The notes under the pieces are model-generated. The model did not search any database, was not told where the DNA came from, and saw nothing but the letters and a program-made list of their open reading frames with translations. Position numbers and translations under genes: made by a program. DNA of 64,000 nt from DAOTWC01 sp048499435 (GTDB taxonomy: Bacteria > Chloroflexota > Anaerolineae > Aggregatilineales > Phototrophicaceae), in the NCBI GenBank assembly GCA_048499435.1, contig JASNZW010000004.1, positions 124,001-188,000 of the forward strand. The letters are read 5' to 3'. Position 1 is the first letter of the stretch, and each line of letters starts with the position of its first letter. This document shows, one piece after another, positions 41,495 through 50,010 of the stretch.

Positions 41495-42877
41495 ATGTTT
41501 GACAACCGTGAGCCACAGCCGGGCGACGCGCAGCAGATCGCGCAGAATAACGCCGTCATCAACCCTTACGCCCTGGCCGAGCTGGTGGCCGGACGCCGCA
41601 TCAACTGGAAAGAGGTGGCAGACCGGCCCCGGATGCTGGAAGAAATTCTGCAAACACCCTACGCTGAGCTGTTTGACCCCATCTACGAAGGGCCGCTCTA
41701 TATCGGTATGCGGCTCAACGAGAAGCACCAGCTTGAGCCAGTGCACTCGCCCCTGCTGGATGTTGAGGTGCGGGTGAACGTCAACGACCTGGAGGCGCCG
41801 GTAGACGCGCTCAATATCCAGTTCCTGCGCGACCTGGGGCCGCGCTTCGACACCGACGACGTGGGCGGCATCCCGGTGTACTCCGCCGAGCTGGAGGGTT
41901 TCCGTTATCTGCGGCTGCGGCTGCGGCTGCCGGATCGCGAGCGCTGGCAGCGGCTGGCGCAGGTGTTCACGCCGGCTGTCGTCCAGACGGTGGCTTTTGA
42001 CCCGCAGCGCAGCGGCAACAAGGCGGCGGACTGGACGCCGCCCAACGCCACCTGGAGCGACCCCGGCCGTTTCTTCAACGAGGCCGCCGAGTTCTTTGAC
42101 CCGATCCAGGGCGCGGTCGCCAACTGCTACTACATCGCCGCCCTTTCGGCGCTGGCCTGGGCCATGCCCTACCACGTCAAGCACCTCACCCGCGCGACCG
42201 GCCTGAGCCAGCAGGAATTCACCAACCTGATCCGCTTTTACAAGCCGGACAGCGGCGGCGCGCTGGACAAGGAAATCGAGGTGACGGACACCATCCCGCT
42301 CAACAGCGCGACCAACAGCTTTATCTACTGCCGTTCCAGCGAGAGCGGCGAGATCTGGCCGGCGGTGTACGAGAAGGCCTTCGCCAAACTGGTTACCGGC
42401 CACACCGGCGACCACCCCGACATCACCGCGACGGCCTGGGGCGACTGCGTGTGGGCTACCGCGCAGCTCACCGGCGGCAAGCGCTACTACTACGGCACGC
42501 CCAGCTACAGCGCCGACGATCTGTGGAATCTGGTGCGCGCCAACTCGATGAGCTACCGCACCTTCAACCCGATGACCGCCTGGACCTATTCGTCGGGGGA
42601 TGCCACTGAGAAGAAGATCGTCTACGCAGACGCCAACGTGGTGGCTTCACACTGCTACACGGTGCTGGGCTGGGCGTATCGCAACGACCGCAAGTACATT
42701 GTGCTGCGCAATCCCTGGGGCAACACCGAGGCGACCGCCGGCGCGCTGGCGGGAAATGTCGTTTTCTACGACATAAGCTGGTGGCGGCCTATCAACCTGG
42801 CGACGGTGGACGGCACGTTCGCGATGGAGGCTTCGGCGTTCAAGACTTACTTCGCTGGCATGGGTGTGGTGAAGTAA
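41495..42877 (+). CDS. Calpain-family (C2) cysteine protease
   Basis: A 460-residue protein with the calpain catalytic core in its second half. The nucleophile lies in QGAVANCYYIAALSALAW (Cys211), the histidine in ASHCYTVLGW (His386) and the asparagine in IVLRNPWG (Asn406), all in the expected order. The first 180 residues, with DPIYEGPLYIGMRLNEKHQL, are not recognised. No signal peptide, calcium EF-hand or C2L domain is evident, so it looks cytoplasmic. GGGAGG precedes the ATG and a TATATG is a possible -10; a strong terminator follows. Confidence 0.87.
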   Translation: MFDNREPQPGDAQQIAQNNAVINPYALAELVAGRRINWKEVADRPRMLEEILQTPYAELFDPIYEGPLYIGMRLNEKHQLEPVHSPLLDVEVRVNVNDLEAPVDALNIQFLRDLGPRFDTDDVGGIPVYSAELEGFRYLRLRLRLPDRERWQRLAQVFTPAVVQTVAFDPQRSGNKAADWTPPNATWSDPGRFFNEAAEFFDPIQGAVANCYYIAALSALAWAMPYHVKHLTRATGLSQQEFTNLIRFYKPDSGGALDKEIEVTDTIPLNSATNSFIYCRSSESGEIWPAVYEKAFAKLVTGHTGDHPDITATAWGDCVWATAQLTGGKRYYYGTPSYSADDLWNLVRANSMSYRTFNPMTAWTYSSGDATEKKIVYADANVVASHCYTVLGWAYRNDRKYIVLRNPWGNTEATAGALAGNVVFYDISWWRPINLATVDGTFAMEASAFKTYFAGMGVVK

Positions 42878-42899
42878 GCGCGCCCTGGCAAGGCAGCGC

Positions 42900-42942
42900 C
42901 TCACCCCCGCTGACACCCGTCGGCGGGGGTGAGCGTTTTTTG
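42900..42942 (+). terminator. Terminator of the calpain-like gene
   Basis: TCACCCCCGC (42901-42910) pairs with GCGGGGGTGA (42923-42932), followed by GCGTTTTTTG. Confidence 0.88.
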
Positions 42943-42943
42943 T

Positions 42944-43708
42944 TCAGGCGGCGGGGCGGGTGTCGTCGAGCGCGCCCACCATATACTGCACGATTTCCTG
43001 GCTGTCGGTTTCGCCGGTCTTTTTCTCGGTCACTTTGCGCCCGCGGTGCATGACAACGATGCGGTCGGTCACGGCGAAGATATCGGGCAGCGTGTGGCTG
43101 ATGAGGATGACCGGCACGCCCTGCTCGCGCAGCTTGTGGATGAGCGCCAGCACCTTGCGCTGCTCGACCACGCCCAGGTTGTTGGTCGGCTCGTCCATAA
43201 TCATGATGCGCGCCTGCCAGTAAAGGGCGCGGGCGATCGCCACCGCCTGCCGCTGGCCGCCAGACAGCGTTTCGATCTGCTGGCGGTAGTCAGGAATGTG
43301 GATTTCAAGCTCGTCCAGCACGCGCCGGGACTCCGCCTCCATGTGGGCATCGTCCAGCGTGCGCACCAGCCCGCCCAGCCTGCGCTTGAGCATCTCGCGC
43401 CCCAGGAAGATATTCGCGCTCACGTTGAGGTTGCCGGCCAGCGCCAGGTCCTGATAGATGGTTTCGATGCCGGCCTGCCGCGCCTCGATGGGCCGCGGAA
43501 ACTCGACGCGGCGGCCCATGAAGAAGATCTCGCCCTCGTCTTTCTGGTAGACGCCGGAGATACATTTGATGAGCGTGGACTTGCCGGCGGCGTTGTCGCC
43601 CACCAGCCCGACCACCTCGCCGGGGTACACGTCCAGGCTGACGTAATTAACGGCTGTGAGGCCGCCGAAGCGCTTGACCACGTTTTTGACGGAGAGTATC
43701 GGCTCCAT
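42944..43708 (-). CDS. Sugar ABC transporter ATPase, single-domain CUT2 type
   Basis: A 254-residue ABC ATPase with Walker A GDNAAGKST, signature LSGGQRQAVAIARAL and Walker B IMIMDEPTNNLG. CUT2 importers normally use a double-length ATPase (as RbsA); this one has a single domain, like FrcA-type proteins. It energises the RbsC-like permease encoded 12 bp upstream. Confidence 0.92.
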   Translation of the reverse strand: MEPILSVKNVVKRFGGLTAVNYVSLDVYPGEVVGLVGDNAAGKSTLIKCISGVYQKDEGEIFFMGRRVEFPRPIEARQAGIETIYQDLALAGNLNVSANIFLGREMLKRRLGGLVRTLDDAHMEAESRRVLDELEIHIPDYRQQIETLSGGQRQAVAIARALYWQARIMIMDEPTNNLGVVEQRKVLALIHKLREQGVPVILISHTLPDIFAVTDRIVVMHRGRKVTEKKTGETDSQEIVQYMVGALDDTRPAA

Positions 43709-43720
43709 AAGGCGCGGCTC

Positions 43721-44842
43721 CTATTCCATCCGGCCGATAATCAGGTCGCGCGCCTGGTCAATCAGCACCGCCAGGATGACTACGATGCCGACCACCACGA
43801 ACTGCCAGAACGGTTCGACGTTGAGCATGACCAGCCCGGTCGTCAGCACGGCGATAATCAGTGCGCCGATGACCGTCCCCATCACCGAGCCGTAGCCGCC
43901 GAACAGGCTGACGCCGCCGATGACCACCGCCGCGATTGAGGACAGCAGCAGCGGGTCGCCGGCGATCGACGAGCCGCCGGCGAAGCGCGCGGTGTGCAGC
44001 ACGCCCGCCAGCCCGGCGGTCAGCGCTGACAGCGTGTACAGCATGATTGTGTGGCGGTCCACCGGGACGCCGGCGCGCACCGCCGCCTCGCGATTGCCGC
44101 CGATCGCGTAAGTGTGGCGGCCAAAGCGCATCCGGTGCAGCACAAACACGGCGATCGCGACGCAGAGCGCCGTCACCACCACCGGCCACTGGAACACGCG
44201 GTCAAGCTGGCGCAGCGCCTCGCCCGTAACATCTGGTTTTTGAAAGAAATATATTCCGCCGCCCTCGCCCGAAATAACATACAGCAGCGCCTCGTTGCCG
44301 AAGCTGCGCACGCCCGGCGGCTGGCTGCCGACGACGTTGCCGCCGGAGAGCAGGAACGCCGCCCCGCGCGCGATAAACGACATGCCCAGTGTGACGATAA
44401 ACGGCGGCACTTTCAGCCGCGCGATAATCACGCCGTTGAGCAGGCCCGGCACGAGGGTCGCCAGCAGGCCGGCGGCGGCGCCGATGATAATGGCGGTTTC
44501 CTCGGCCATGCCGCTGCTGAACAGGTCGCGGATGACCAGGGCGGAAACCACCGACGCCAGTCCCATCACCCAGCCCACCGACAGGTCAATGCCGGCGGCG
44601 ATGATGACGAACGTCTGGCCCAGGCCCATCAGCAGCACGGGCGTGATCGCCATCAGAATGTTCTGTGAGTTGCGCAGCGACAGGAAGTTGACCACGCCGC
44701 CGCTGGTGATTGAGGCTGAGATCGTGAAGAACGCGATCAGCACAACGAGGAACACCCAGGCCCACACCCGGCTGAGTGTGATAATCAGTTGTTTACGGTT
44801 TAACCGTCTCCCGGCAGCCGCCTGACTGTCTGGCGCCATCAA
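43721..44842 (-). CDS. Sugar ABC transporter permease, RbsC family
   Basis: A 373-residue polytopic permease of the CUT2/BPD_transp_2 family, with GIDLSVGWVMGLASV and GNREAAVRAGVPVDR, both typical of RbsC-like proteins, and about nine or ten membrane helices. An insertion of about 30 residues with FFQKPDVTGEALRQL lies in an outside loop. It moves the sugar delivered by the binding protein encoded upstream. Confidence 0.92.
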   Translation of the reverse strand: MMAPDSQAAAGRRLNRKQLIITLSRVWAWVFLVVLIAFFTISASITSGGVVNFLSLRNSQNILMAITPVLLMGLGQTFVIIAAGIDLSVGWVMGLASVVSALVIRDLFSSGMAEETAIIIGAAAGLLATLVPGLLNGVIIARLKVPPFIVTLGMSFIARGAAFLLSGGNVVGSQPPGVRSFGNEALLYVISGEGGGIYFFQKPDVTGEALRQLDRVFQWPVVVTALCVAIAVFVLHRMRFGRHTYAIGGNREAAVRAGVPVDRHTIMLYTLSALTAGLAGVLHTARFAGGSSIAGDPLLLSSIAAVVIGGVSLFGGYGSVMGTVIGALIIAVLTTGLVMLNVEPFWQFVVVGIVVILAVLIDQARDLIIGRME

Positions 44843-44867
44843 AACAACTCCTTACGTAGCGCAGATT

Positions 44868-44900
44868 ATCCGGGGGCGGCTGGTTGGCGCGCCCCCGGAT
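44868..44900 (-). other. Intercistronic stem-loop of the CUT2 operon
   Basis: ATCCGGGGGCG (44868-44878) and CGCCCCCGGAT (44890-44900) pair perfectly over 11 bp with an 11-base loop. It lies between the binding-protein stop and the permease start, in the same place as the hairpin of the CUT1 operon. Confidence 0.75.
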
Positions 44901-44922
44901 TGTTTGAGATTGGCTGGCTGAA

Positions 44923-45900
44923 TCAGGGAACCTGATAGATGAACCGCGCGACTTCGGGGTCGTCCACGTTGTCGGCGTTGATGACGGCGTAGCCGGTGGT
45001 GATGCGCGGCGGAATGCTGCTGACACCGCGCCAGTCGGCCATCGCCATCGCTACCGCCATGTAGCCCATGTCGAACGGCTTCTGGGCGATCACCAGCGTC
45101 ACGTCGCCGCTGCGCAGCAGCTCGATCGCGAACTGCGTGGCGTCAAACGCGACCACCTGCACCACACCGCCCAGGCCGGCGTTCACGACGGCCGTGCCCG
45201 CGCCCTGCGCGCTGAACACGTTCACGCCGAAGATGCCGCCCAGGTCCGGCACGCGCTGGAGCACGGCGGATGTCTGCTCGACGGAGGTGTTGGCGTCGTC
45301 CAGGTTGTAGTCCTCACCGACGACTTCCATGCCGGGGAATTCAGCGATGGCCTCGCGGAAGCCTTCGCTGCGCTGCTCGGTGGTGCTCACGCCGACGTTG
45401 GTGTTCTGGATGTAAACCGAACCCTCGCCGCCCAGCACATCGGCCAGCGCCCGCCCGGCGATGCGCCCGCCCTCCACGTTGTCCGAGCCGATATAGCTCA
45501 GCGGGAAGGTGACCGGGCCGTTGACGTAATCGCCGTCGCCCAGGAAGGTGTCAACGGTGATGACCTTGATGCCGGCGTCGATCGCCGCCTGCAGCGGGGC
45601 TACCATCTGCTCGCGGTCGGTCGGCGCGGTGATGAGGTAATCCAGGTCGCCGCGCGCTACCAGCGCGTCGAGAATCGGCGTCTGGACCGTCGGCCCCCAG
45701 GTTTCAGGGTACTGCGACACCACCTCCAGGCCGAAGTCAGCAACAGCGGCGTTGACGCCCAGCTCCATCACCTGATAGAACGGGTCAACGACGCCGGGCA
45801 AAAAACCGATCTTGGGGAGGTCGTCCTGGCCGGCCGCCAGCGGGGCCAGCGAGAGGACGAGCAGCAGGCTGACAAAAACGAATACGAACTTCTTGTACAT
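44923..45900 (-). CDS. Periplasmic-type sugar-binding protein, RbsB family
   Basis: A 325-residue protein with a signal peptide (ending AAGQ) and the RbsB-type fold: repeated domains with IGFLPGVVDPFYQVMELG, YLITAPTDREQMVAPLQAAI and a C-terminal AMADWRGV...YAVINADNV. The ligand is probably a pentose, hexose or related compound. No lipobox is present. It is first in the operon with the permease and single-domain ATPase. Confidence 0.9.
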   Translation of the reverse strand: MYKKFVFVFVSLLLVLSLAPLAAGQDDLPKIGFLPGVVDPFYQVMELGVNAAVADFGLEVVSQYPETWGPTVQTPILDALVARGDLDYLITAPTDREQMVAPLQAAIDAGIKVITVDTFLGDGDYVNGPVTFPLSYIGSDNVEGGRIAGRALADVLGGEGSVYIQNTNVGVSTTEQRSEGFREAIAEFPGMEVVGEDYNLDDANTSVEQTSAVLQRVPDLGGIFGVNVFSAQGAGTAVVNAGLGGVVQVVAFDATQFAIELLRSGDVTLVIAQKPFDMGYMAVAMAMADWRGVSSIPPRITTGYAVINADNVDDPEVARFIYQVP

Positions 45901-46019
45901 GGTGTTCCCCCAACTGTAAGCGAATAGTTCGATACGCTGTGCGAGAGCAGATCAGGTTTCGGGCGCAGCCGGCTCCTTTCTGTTATACGCGGGAATGGTG
46001 AGCGCGCTTGCTGCCGATA

Positions 46020-46049
46020 AGTATAACTTTGATTCGCGGTTTGGCGCAA
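46020..46049 (-). promoter_or_regulatory. Candidate promoter of the CUT2 operon
   Basis: On the minus strand TTGCGC (46049-46044), an 18-base spacer and TATACT (46025-46020) lie about 120 bases before the binding-protein start. The rest of the 283-bp divergent gap (45901-46183) contains a TATAAA at 46118-46123 pointing toward the dehydrogenase gene. Confidence 0.45.
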
Positions 46050-46183
46050 TTTGCCGCCGCGGCTGCCCGGCGTTAACGCTGCCCGATTCTAATGAGAAAC
46101 CCACATTCAGATGTTAGTATAAATCAGGCAGTGCTGACATAAATCTTTAACACAGACTGGCAAATTAAAATGGAGCTAACAGC

Positions 46184-46939
46184 ATGAAACTTGAAGGCAG
46201 AGTCGCATTGGTGACGGGCGCAGGGGCTGGCATTGGCCGCGCGATCGTCAGGCTGTTCGTTGAGGAAGGCGCGCAGGTGGTCGGCACGGACCTTTACCCG
46301 ACCGGGCTGGAGACGCTGGCGGAGGAGGTCAAACAGGCTGGCTATTCCTCGCTGACCACCCTCACGGGCGATGTGTCCGTGCGCGCGGACGCCGAGAAGA
46401 TGGTGGACACCGCCGTAGACACTTACGGCACGCTGGATATCGTGGTGAACAACGCCGGCATTATGGACGAGTTCGTGCCGATTGGCGACCTTGACGATAC
46501 GCTGTGGGAGCAGGTGCTGGCCGTTAACCTGAACGGCCCGATGTATATCTGCCGCCGGGCGCTCGCGACCATGCTGCCGAAGGGGAAGGGCGCGATCATC
46601 AACGTGGCATCCGTTGGCGGCCTGTTGGGCGGGCGCGCGGGGACGAGCTACACCGTGTCCAAGCACGCCGTCGTCGGCCTGACGCGCAGCATCGCCTACC
46701 AATATGCCATGAAGGGTATTCGCTGCAACGCGATCGCGCCGGGCGGCGTGGCGACCAATATCGCCGTCCGCCAGCCGAACATGCTGGGGTATGAACGGCT
46801 GCAAAGCACGCTGCCGATGATGGTGCGCACCGCCCAGGCTGACGAGCTGGCGCGCGTCGCCCTGTTCCTGGCGTCTGACGATTCGTCGTTTGTGAACGGT
46901 GAGATTCTGGTCGCTGACGGCGGCTGGACGGCGGGTTAG
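46184..46939 (+). CDS. Short-chain dehydrogenase/reductase
   Basis: A 251-residue SDR with cofactor motif TGAGAGIGRAIV, NNAGIM, catalytic serine in VASVGGLLGG and YTVSK (Tyr/Lys). The C-terminal VNGEILVADGGWTAG is typical of classical SDRs such as 3-ketoacyl-ACP reductase or sugar dehydrogenases. The absence of an acidic residue just after the glycine motif cannot be judged alone, so NAD or NADP preference is open. It is divergent from the CUT2 sugar importer, which favours a sugar or polyol substrate. Confidence 0.9.
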   Translation: MKLEGRVALVTGAGAGIGRAIVRLFVEEGAQVVGTDLYPTGLETLAEEVKQAGYSSLTTLTGDVSVRADAEKMVDTAVDTYGTLDIVVNNAGIMDEFVPIGDLDDTLWEQVLAVNLNGPMYICRRALATMLPKGKGAIINVASVGGLLGGRAGTSYTVSKHAVVGLTRSIAYQYAMKGIRCNAIAPGGVATNIAVRQPNMLGYERLQSTLPMMVRTAQADELARVALFLASDDSSFVNGEILVADGGWTAG

Positions 46940-46980
46940 CACGGCCAGCCGCTCAGGCGGACTGGCGTTCAGGTGTTCAG

Positions 46981-47025
46981 CGGGGCGCAGCGACCGCGCA
47001 CAGGCGGCGCTGTGCCCCGTTTGCG
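46981..47025 (+). terminator. Terminator between convergent genes
   Basis: CGGGGCGCAGCG (46981-46992) pairs with CGCTGTGCCCCG (47008-47019) with one G-T wobble, then TTT follows. It would end the dehydrogenase transcript. Confidence 0.55.
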
Positions 47026-47042
47026 TGCTTAGCCAGGCCGGG

Positions 47043-47846
47043 CTACCGCTGGTTGAACATCACCGCGACGACGTTCTGATCGCAGCGGTCGCCGGTGATG
47101 ACCGTGTGCCCTTCAGATAATGCCTGGCCGTTGAGATCGTAGAGCGTGAGCGTAAAGGGGGCCAGCGCCGGCGCGTCGCCCAGGCGCAGCGTAAACGCGC
47201 CGTCGGCCCCGGTGATGGCCGTCACCGCTTCCCGCGCCTCGCCCTCGGCCGCCTGCGCCCGCAGTTGATACCCAGCCAGCGGCGCGCCGCCCTTGTCCAG
47301 CACCGTCCCGGTGATCCCCAGCCAGTCGCAGCCGCCGTCCCAGGCGGCATACGTGACAGTGCTGCTCAGCGCGAACTCAAAGCGCGCCGGCGTGGCCGCG
47401 ACCTCAACGGCCAGCGGCGTCAGGGTGGCGGTCGGTTCGGGGGTGGCGGTGGGCGGCACGGGTGTGATGGTGGGCGGCACGGGTGTGATGGTGGGCGGTA
47501 GCGGCGTGGCCGTCACGATGATGGGCACGGGCGTGAACGGCGGCAGCGGGTTCAGCGGCGTGTAGGGGTTCACCGTCAGCAGAGCGACATACAGCACGAC
47601 GGCCAGCGTCGCCAGCGCGAAAAAAACGGTGACGCGGTTGGCGGTGCGGCTGCGCCGGTCGCGCGGCGCGGGCGGACGCGGCGGCGGCGCGGCGGCGGCC
47701 TGCGGGTTCACCGGCGGGAAGCGCTCTGGCGGCGGCGCGTCGTCCTCCGGCGTGAACAGCGGCTTGTGCGGCTCCAGGCGCGCCTTGCGGTCCTTGCGGC
47801 CTACACGCCGCACGCCGCCAGCGTTATCCTGCGGGTCATCGCTCAT
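47043..47846 (-). CDS. Membrane-anchored Thr/Pro-rich stalk protein, paralogue 1
   Basis: A 267-residue protein: a cytoplasmic basic/proline-rich N-terminus (about 1-70), one membrane helix (about 73-92), a Thr/Pro stalk (PPTITPVPPTATPEPTATLT) and a C-terminal extracellular domain of about 105 residues starting near GGCDWLGITGTVLDKGGAPL. That domain looks like a carboxypeptidase-regulatory (Ig-like) fold with two cysteines (GC.W and GDRC). It ends in NVVAVMFNQR. The gene 8 bp upstream encodes a protein with the same plan. Function unknown. Confidence 0.72.
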   Translation of the reverse strand: MSDDPQDNAGGVRRVGRKDRKARLEPHKPLFTPEDDAPPPERFPPVNPQAAAAPPPRPPAPRDRRSRTANRVTVFFALATLAVVLYVALLTVNPYTPLNPLPPFTPVPIIVTATPLPPTITPVPPTITPVPPTATPEPTATLTPLAVEVAATPARFEFALSSTVTYAAWDGGCDWLGITGTVLDKGGAPLAGYQLRAQAAEGEAREAVTAITGADGAFTLRLGDAPALAPFTLTLYDLNGQALSEGHTVITGDRCDQNVVAVMFNQR

Positions 47847-47853
47847 CGGCGCA

Positions 47854-48612
47854 TCACAGCGGGCGCGTCTGGATAAAGCGGACCAGCGCCAGGTTGCGGG
47901 CGCAGTCGCCGGGGAAGGTGACCTGCACGCGCGGCGAGATCACGGTCCCGGCGGCTGTCTGAAGCTCGACAAAATAGGTGTTGGTGTTAATCACGTTGTC
48001 CACCGGCTGTTCCCAGCCGCCCGCGCCGTACTGCGTGTTGGAGCCGCTGTCCACGAAACGGTCAATATTGGGGCCGAACACGTGCACGCGCAGCCCGTTG
48101 AGCGCCGCGCCGGTGAGGTCGAACACCTGCCCGCCGACGCCCTGCCAGGCGCAGCCGGCCTGGTTGGCGAAATTCTGCGTAAAGACGATTTCGTTCTCGC
48201 GCAGATCAAACGGGAAGGGCGAGGTGGTGGCGGTAAAGGTGGCGGTGGGGCCGCTCGGCGTGTCGGTGGCGAGCGGCGTAAAGGTGGCCGGCGGGGTGGG
48301 GGTAGCGGTGGGCGTGTCGGTTGGCCCCGGCGTTTCGGTGATGGTGGGCGAGACGGTGAGCGTGGGCGTCTCGGTGGGCGTGACGGTGGGCGTCAGCGTT
48401 TCGGTGGGGGTTGGCGTGTCGGTGGGGGTGGACGACGGTGGCAGCGTGACCGACGGCGTGAGCGAGGGAATGGTGACCGGCGTCGGCAGCGCGGCCTCGG
48501 CCTGCACGTCCACCGTCGGGCCGAGCAGGCGCGAGATCACGAACGCGATCCACAGCACCGTCAGCAGGATAAAGATGAACGAGATGAAGTTGAACACGCG
48601 CCCCTGACCCAT
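47854..48612 (-). CDS. Membrane-anchored Thr/Pro-rich stalk protein, paralogue 2
   Basis: A 252-residue protein with a short cytoplasmic tail, an N-terminal membrane helix (about 8-30), a long Thr/Pro stalk (about 42-125; TPTDTPTPTETLTPTVTP) and a C-terminal domain beginning AGCAWQGVGGQVFDLTGAAL and ending DCARNLALVRFIQ. Cysteine positions and start/end motifs match paralogue 1. I infer that both display related Ig-like domains on the cell surface; the stalk could be O-glycosylated. Function unknown. Confidence 0.72.
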   Translation of the reverse strand: MGQGRVFNFISFIFILLTVLWIAFVISRLLGPTVDVQAEAALPTPVTIPSLTPSVTLPPSSTPTDTPTPTETLTPTVTPTETPTLTVSPTITETPGPTDTPTATPTPPATFTPLATDTPSGPTATFTATTSPFPFDLRENEIVFTQNFANQAGCAWQGVGGQVFDLTGAALNGLRVHVFGPNIDRFVDSGSNTQYGAGGWEQPVDNVINTNTYFVELQTAAGTVISPRVQVTFPGDCARNLALVRFIQTRPL

Positions 48613-48686
48613 GTGCTGTCCCCCCTGATACGTTCACAATCTGCGGCCCGCGGGCGCGGGCGCGGTGGTAAGCTGACTGCGCCTGT

Positions 48687-49607
48687 TTAGTAACGTTCGA
48701 TCACTGCACTGTAGAGCAGCCCCTGCAGCCAGCGCTCAAAAGCGGCCTGCGCCAGCGCGGGCTGCCGTTCTTCCGGGACCGGGCGGTCTTCGCGCTCCAG
48801 CACCTGGATCACATGATAGCCCAGGCGCGTCGCCACCGGCCCGGCGATCTGCCCAGGCTGGAGCGAAAAGGCCACCTGCATCAGCGCCGGCTCCAGCAGC
48901 TCGCCGTCGGCAAACCAGCCCAGGTCGCCGCCCTGGTCGCGCGTGGTGATGTCGCGCGAGAGCGCCGCCGCCAGCGCGCCGAAGTCCTCGCCGTTTTGCA
49001 GCCGCGTCAGCGCGTCCGCCGCCTCAGCTTCGGTCTCGACCAGGATATGGCGCGCGTGCACCTGGGGCACGTTGGCCGGCAGGCTGCCGATAATGCGGTC
49101 GCGCACCTGCCCGGCGATGAGCGCCGCGCGCAGGCTCTGGCGAAATTCTTCGTCGGTGTACTGGTTCTGCGCCAGCCAGGTCTGCCAGGCGGCGTCGTCT
49201 GGGACGAGCGCGCGCGTGGACTGGTATTCGGCTTCCAGCATCTCGTCCGAGATGACGATGCCCTGCGCCGCCGCCGCCTGTTCGATCAGCGCCTGCTCGA
49301 TCAGCATATCGAGGACGGACGCGGCCAGCGCGGTCTGGTCAGCCGCCTGGCTGTTCTGCTGGCTGCGCGCCAGCGCGCGCTCATAGTCGGCCCGGTTGAT
49401 GGCCACGCCGTTGACGCGGGCAGCTAACGACTGGTCGCTGGCGGCGCTCTGAGCGGCGGTTTCGGGTGTGGGGGTGGTCATAACAACCGGGGCGGTGGCG
49501 GGCGGCGGCGCGACCGGCGTGGCGGTTTCAGTTGGTGAGGGACCGCCGCAGGCGGCGGTCGCCAGCAGCAGCACGCCCAGGGCAGCGAATCGCACGGCAG
49601 ACAACAA
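48687..49607 (-). CDS. Lipoprotein peptidyl-prolyl isomerase, PpiC/SurA type
   Basis: A 306-residue lipoprotein (signal peptide with lipobox TAAC, Cys20), a Thr/Pro linker, a SurA-N-like helical region (about 65-180) and a parvulin domain (about 185-285) with VHARHILVETEAEA, SRDITTRDQGGDLGWF and LGYHVIQVLER. It should catalyse prolyl isomerisation and assist folding of exported proteins. It is first in a minus-strand group with the two stalk-protein genes, which suggests it may help them fold. Confidence 0.88.
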   Translation of the reverse strand: MLSAVRFAALGVLLLATAACGGPSPTETATPVAPPPATAPVVMTTPTPETAAQSAASDQSLAARVNGVAINRADYERALARSQQNSQAADQTALAASVLDMLIEQALIEQAAAAQGIVISDEMLEAEYQSTRALVPDDAAWQTWLAQNQYTDEEFRQSLRAALIAGQVRDRIIGSLPANVPQVHARHILVETEAEAADALTRLQNGEDFGALAAALSRDITTRDQGGDLGWFADGELLEPALMQVAFSLQPGQIAGPVATRLGYHVIQVLEREDRPVPEERQPALAQAAFERWLQGLLYSAVIERY

Positions 49608-49755
49608 GCGTTTCTCCTTCGGTTCCGGCCAGCGCCGGCGCCATCTGCGCCGGGCGAACAGGCTCCATTATCCTATCATGCCCACAATGAAGCAAGTTAG
49701 AGCTTGCGGCGGCGGCGGCGCACACTCACCCTGGGCTGGCGGGCGGGGTATCGTG

Positions 49756-49761
49756 TATAAT
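49756..49761 (+). promoter_or_regulatory. -10 box of the tRNA-Ser gene
   Basis: TATAAT preceded by GTG lies 8 bases before the mature 5' end, so the primary transcript would have almost no leader. Confidence 0.65.
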
Positions 49762-49768
49762 GCGCGGT

Positions 49769-49855
49769 GGAGAGGTGCCAGAGCGGTTGAATGGGCCTGT
49801 CTCGAAAACAGGTGTAGCCTTACGGCTACCGCGGGTTCGAATCCCGCCCTCTCCG
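49769..49855 (+). tRNA. tRNA-Ser(CGA)
   Basis: An 87-base class II tRNA with acceptor arms GGAGAGG/CCTCTCC and anticodon stem CCTGT/ACAGG. Its loop CTCGAAA places anticodon CGA at 49803-49805, and it has a long variable arm GTAGCC/GGCTAC. The T-arm is CGGGTTCGAATCCCG. It reads UCG serine codons. The CCA end is not encoded. A promoter and a strong terminator make it a single-gene unit. Confidence 0.97.
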
Positions 49856-49861
49856 CACAAC

Positions 49862-49894
49862 GGGCCGGCAGCCAGCGCGCTGCCGGCTTTTTTT
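49862..49894 (+). terminator. Terminator of the tRNA-Ser gene
   Basis: GCCGGCAG (49864-49871) pairs with CTGCCGGC (49880-49887), followed by TTTTTTT. Confidence 0.92.
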
Positions 49895-50010
49895 GCGCCC
49901 CGCCGGCAGCGCGAATCTTACGAATCGCATACAGAATTAAAGACGTGTTTTTTATCTTGTCCTGCTACATTTTCTACAATTGATAGCAAAAATAGCCGCG
50001 AGGATATGGA

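Noticed and set aside
49895..50010. CIRCE/HrcA element upstream of clpB
   Set aside because: No TTAGCACTC-N9-GAGTGCTAA inverted repeat or recognisable decayed form is present.
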